Assembly: GCF_022539665.2 (NCBI RefSeq)
Contig: NC_081336.1
Coordinates: 1 to 64,000 of the forward strand
Source: Daphnia carinata
Taxonomy: Eukaryota > Arthropoda > Branchiopoda > Diplostraca > Daphniidae
DNA length: 64,000 nt
Reading direction: 5' to 3'
Below, piece after piece: positions 57,135 to 64,000 of the stretch. Position 1 is the stretch's first letter. Each line of letters starts with the position of its first letter. Under the pieces are notes generated by a model. It was not told the origin of the DNA. It was given only the letters and a program-made list of their open reading frames with translations, and did not search any database. The position numbers and the translations under genes are program-made.

Positions 57135-59453
57135 TACAAATGGGGAAGAAAATGGAAAAACAAAACAATGTCAAATCATTTGCTTTGCATATGACGAGGT
57201 ACTAGTAACTTTGGGCCCGTCCAGGGCCGGGGGATAGGTGGCGCTAGCGTATTTAAACGCTACTTTTCAGAAAATCGATCAACGCCATTTTTCGCCCGTC
57301 TACTCTTAATTCTTTTTACAAGTCAAGAATTCCTCTTTCTTGCCCGCCGACCCACTCACTGTTTCTGCCCGTCCATCCCCTCACTTTCTCTTCTACACTT
57401 CACGTTCTAAGATATCAACTTAACAAAAATGTTCTTACTATTGCCGGCACGGAGTGTGTGCGGATGCACGAAAGCAACCAGCCAAATTAAGCCTAATCTC
57501 TATTCCATCCAAACATAATAAAATTCAATTTCAATTTACCATCACGAGCCAAAAAAAAAGGACAACATGTATGTGGGCTTAAAATAATAAAACGAATGTT
57601 GTTTTACCCAGATGGCGAAACTCATTGTGAAGGATGGATCCGGAGAGCGTCCCGAAAGCACAGCTAGGCAGCGATGGCGATCGACGAATGATCATCGTGT
57701 TCGAACGTCTCCTTTTTATTTCAATTCGAGGGAGACCCAAACTGCGTTTGTCCCACGAATCTTGGCACCTTTCCATCGTTGCTGGAAAGCAGAACGGTTT
57801 GTCCACGCATTTGAAAAGCTTAGATCCAGACAAACGTCACCAACAGAAGGGAATTTTTAAAAAAATGGAGGTGCGAATCACGCACCTGTACTGTACATGT
57901 GCTGATATTCTATTGGACATTCTCGCAACACGCATACATACAAATGGAAAGCATAACAAAGTGTGTGAAGCCAGTAAATTGGAACAGCGCACATGTGTCT
58001 CCCTCTTGCCAGTTCGTCCACCTTTGCTGACGTAGATATCACAAAGTATCCATAAGTTACACAAGTGTAATGGTTGGAAGCTTGGTATATTTTCAATCGA
58101 GTTTTAGATTTAGGACTTTGATAAGACAGGAGTGAGGACGGAAGCAAAGAGAGCCATTTTCTCTACACAAGGCGCGGTTCGATACACTTGCACACATGCG
58201 CACTCTGTTTTTCTATGTTTCTCAGTACCAAATGACGTGCGACGAACAGAGGCATCCAATGGCGTTCGAGCAGTGCGGGACAAGTTTCATCCAACAACTA
58301 CCGCCTAGAAATTTCATTGTACTTTCTACTGGCTTAGTTATACTGAATCAGGGGATCACGCAAGTCGTGTCTTCATCGTTTTCCAGTCACAACAGGTAAT
58401 TTAATTCTGAAATGGAAATAACTAGAAGAATTCCAAAACCATACAGACATAAGATATGAATCAATTGCAATAAACATGGCAAGCTTTCAATATGCACTAC
58501 GAATTGAAGCTACGCGAAAACAATCACTGGTGAAATCAACATCACGTACACAGGTTAAATACACGATGTGCTAGGCTGCCTGACTTCGTAGCTCTATTTA
58601 GCAAACATAACTTGGCTTTTTCCCGGTATTACTTTGTTCAAAGACAGAGGAGGAAAGGTCATCTAAATGGAAAGGAATAAGCGGGGAAGTGGTAACCTTT
58701 CTCCTTTTTTCTTTTTTTTTTGTTACCTTTACTTTACAAGTTGAAATTTACGTCAAAAGACAATTCATTATTTTTGACGACCTTGGGCGCAGGAATCTTA
58801 AAGTTAATGACGTTTCCATATTACATTAACTGACACCTGTCCACGCTTTTTTTTGTATGGAATCGCGTTGCAGTGGGTTCCCTGTGATTGTTTTCATCAA
58901 AGTTACCATACGCATAATTGTTCCAATTAAAGAATTTGAAAAACATTCACGGGCTTACCTAAATGGCTGCGACACAGGTGTGGAACACTCTGTTTTTTTT
59001 TTCACATACACGCCACCTGCATACTTATCAACCAGCAAATGGACTGTGACATAGTTCCGCTTGGTCAGCCATACCCAACGCAGAGGAAAGATGGTTGCTT
59101 CGTTACACGATGAAGAGCACTAGTAAATCCATATCGATGCCCGTTTGAAGTTATGCCATAATAGAGGAGGGCGTACTGGAGGGGCAGGGGCAGAGGCAGT
59201 AATCCAAAGAGACAAACACATCCATCAGTTTTATGCTTGCTCAATAAAGAATTTATTTTACCAACACAATGGAATTTTTTTTTCTCACGCGTGCGTAATC
59301 AAACTAAATACTTTAATATGCATTGAAGGTACATTTTAGAAAGATGCTGAATGCAGGTGAAAGGAAAAAAGGATTTTCTTTTAAAACAAGTTCAGTCGTA
59401 ACGGCGAAAGCTGCACACCGCATGGATGTACCGGGTGAAAACTGATAAGCTAT
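57135..59453. other. intergenic with diverged repeats
   Basis: 57604-57730 recurs at 61905-62030 (TGGCGAAACTCATTGTGAAGG versus the later copy; CGAAAGCACAGCTA in both). 57868-58090 resembles 54780-55090. Open frames here change between copies, so none is called. Confidence 0.5.
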
Positions 59454-61784
<2,331 letters not shown>

Positions 61785-64000
61785 CTAAAAGCTAATGCGT
61801 CAAAACACAGTGAACATTGTTTTTAGAAGACATTTTATTTATAACGAAATTAATGTAGGAGACATTTAAGTCCTAATTTAACCGGTCAATTGAAAATGGT
61901 TTTACCCAAATAGCGAGACTCATCGTGAAGGGAGTTCAGTAGAACGGGGAAGCGTCGCCAGTATCTCGAAAGCACAGCTACACAGACATGGCGATCCACT
62001 AATGATCAACGTGTGCGAGCTACCCCTTTATTTGAATTTTAAATGTATCTAACTGCGCATTTTCTATAAGCTATGGTAGCCATCTGTCATCGCTAGAAAA
62101 TGACAAGCTAATCATGCATTGACGTTTTTTTTTTCTGCGTTGAACCTAAGACTGGGGCTTACACTGGGGGGAAACGAACACTGGGTGAAAGTATGAATCA
62201 CTTGCAACCTGAAATGTGTTTAATATTCTAGCAACATAAAACCGGATACGTGAATACTGGACTCCTGGGTCACGAGATAGGCAGTTGGCATTGCACATGT
62301 GCATGAGTGCAATCAGTCCAGACATCTTTCGCTGTCATCAAAACACTTTAGTACGTCAGTAATCTTGTGGCTGAGTTAAAATATAAAAAAAAAGTTTATT
62401 TTGGAACTGATTGTATGATTTGATATGATGAGAAGGATACAAAAAGTCTCATTTTGAACTCTTCACTCTCCTACAAATCCGGCATCTGTGATACACCCGT
62501 TGTTACACAGACCAATAAATGGTTAAAAATAGTAGTACATAAAATAATAAGAAAAGCTAATTTGCATAGAAAATGGAAATTTATATTTGTCTTCCGTGTA
62601 CTTTTTACTAATGTTTATTCTTTTAACTTAATACTAATTCACTATTTTATTTCCTTGCTTCAGTCACTTTGTTCCAAATATCATCTGTTTTGGAACCAAC
62701 AGACACAAACTTCCATATCACAGGCTACTGAACGATGCACACAACAAAGACAATCAAATTAAATCACACCTCACATACTACCAACGATTGTTAAAAAACA
62801 GTTTCGTCAGATCATACGTACGTAAACTCGATGAGCTCTAATTAAGATTACGACAACTAATTTCACTAGTAAAACTCGTAATTTGGTGGAGACAGCGTCA
62901 GTCCTTGTTACAACATCAGCAGCAAAGGGATGTCACCATAAAACAATCATCGACCACCTACGGCCTAGTCACCTCTACGGTCCTCTCAGGTTAATCGTAG
63001 AATGGATTTTCTGGCTAATAAAACAGAAACTCCCTGACTTACTTTGCTTATTCACTGAATTTTAGAAAACTGCTTTACCTGGTGTATATTACGAGGTGAT
63101 TAATCTGCATGCGATGTGTTGCTGGCAATACGGCGTACCAACCTGGGAAACGTTTACACCTGGAGAAGTTCTACGATACGAGTGCGAAGATAACGTTTAC
63201 GATTACATAACGCCTACAGTTATGTAATCGTAGAATCTATGTTCTTAACAAATAATTACAATCAACACGATAAAAAGTAATTTAAGAACGTGCATTACCA
63301 GATGCATTTAACTGGAAAATTTGGGGCAATCATTCAAAATAACACCAACATTTGGAAAATATTTCAATTGAAAATTACCTCAGTATTGGCAAGCGACTCA
63401 AGATGCAGTCCTACAACAACTGTCTTTACATGCAGCTCTGCAGCCAATAAAGTTGAACACTGTCGTCTCCGTTATACACGTTTCCTTTCCTCTGAAAAAG
63501 GAAGGGAGAGGCGACCAAAGTAACCTGATATTTTACCTGCATCTAATTTGGTTTTTCTTCAAATTTCTACAGAGTCCGCGCGAGAAAGCTTGCCTATCCC
63601 ACCCGTTGGAACAAACGAAAAATTGCTATCTGCAAAATTTTTGTCGGGAATGGTAAGCCACGTCTGTACCGAGAAACATGTGCGGATGGTGGAACGACAT
63701 AACCGGGGGGACTGGCTCGCAACTAAAGTTTTTGCTTTTAATGTCCTTGCCTACACATTTTGGTGCCCCTGGAAATAGAAATCTTGAACACAATATGGTA
63801 TAAATGGTCAATATTGGCAATTCGTATACGCTGCCATCTAATTTAAAACAGCGTGCAACTTGCGAAAGGGTGGGTAACTAAAATCTGGAGGAAGGATGAG
63901 AAAAGTAGAAAACTGCCCTATCCTTTAATTTTTCTGTTTCTCTCTCTCTTACTGAAAATCGTCCCCAACCTTTCAAAGCAGGAAAGGCTACATAAGACCC
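61785..64000. other. no recognised gene; upstream region of protease
   Basis: 61905-62030 duplicates 57604-57730. A 14-bp perfect inverted repeat with 7-bp loop lies at 63198-63232. Open frames at 62454-62762 and 63290-63778 have no known motifs. Confidence 0.45.

Overview
The window is nuclear DNA of an animal. It has short introns (mostly 55-90 bp, GT-AG), no operon structure, TATA plus TCAGT-type initiators at some genes, and tRNA-related and foldback repeats. The mix of alpha-1,3-fucosyltransferase-like (GT10), FkbM-like, A4GALT-like, METTL24-like, Dumpy-like EGF and trypsin genes fits an arthropod. A branchiopod crustacean such as Daphnia is my best inference, not verified by any search. 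There is one 100-N assembly gap at 46667-46766.

Region 1 (about 1.3-18 kb) is a dense cluster of glycan-modifying genes on both strands: a frameshifted GT10 fucosyltransferase, an FkbM methyltransferase-like gene with a one-base frameshift, an A4GALT-like gene with a shifted C-terminus, an intact CASD1/PC-esterase-like gene, an intact DxD glycosyltransferase-like gene, an intact beta-1,3-galactosyltransferase-like gene, a second, intact FkbM paralogue, and an FkbM remnant. Most encode type II membrane proteins, as expected for Golgi enzymes. Direct repeats of about 0.75 kb flank the first FkbM gene.

Region 2 (19.0-31.2 kb) is a giant, almost perfect inverted repeat: arms 19028-24799 and 25400-31174, spacer 600 bp. 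Each arm carries an internally deleted GT10 gene, a sulfotransferase-like fragment, a METTL24-like fragment, a possible 0.5 kb element with 31-bp terminal inverted repeats, and, nearest the axis, one copy of an unrecognised secreted-protein gene. The arms look identical almost everywhere except in those two secreted-protein genes, where coding changes pile up. Two more members of the family (one a fragment) lie just outside, at 32.2 and 34.3 kb.

Region 3 (35.9-39.6 kb) holds a second, intact A4GALT-like gene and an intact seven-exon phytanoyl-CoA dioxygenase with an N-terminal peroxisomal PTS2 signal and a GC-AG intron.

Region 4 (40-56 kb) is repeat-rich: a foldback element, three copies of a structured repeat whose stem shows a compensatory base change, antisense tRNA-like sequences trailing each copy, a second palindrome, a 13-bp minisatellite, and one weak coiled-coil gene.

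Region 5 (56-62 kb) has a 5'-truncated Dumpy-like EGF gene and a trypsin-like gene with a Thr/Lys/Pro-rich insert inside its catalytic domain, followed by a duplicated set of 3' exons.
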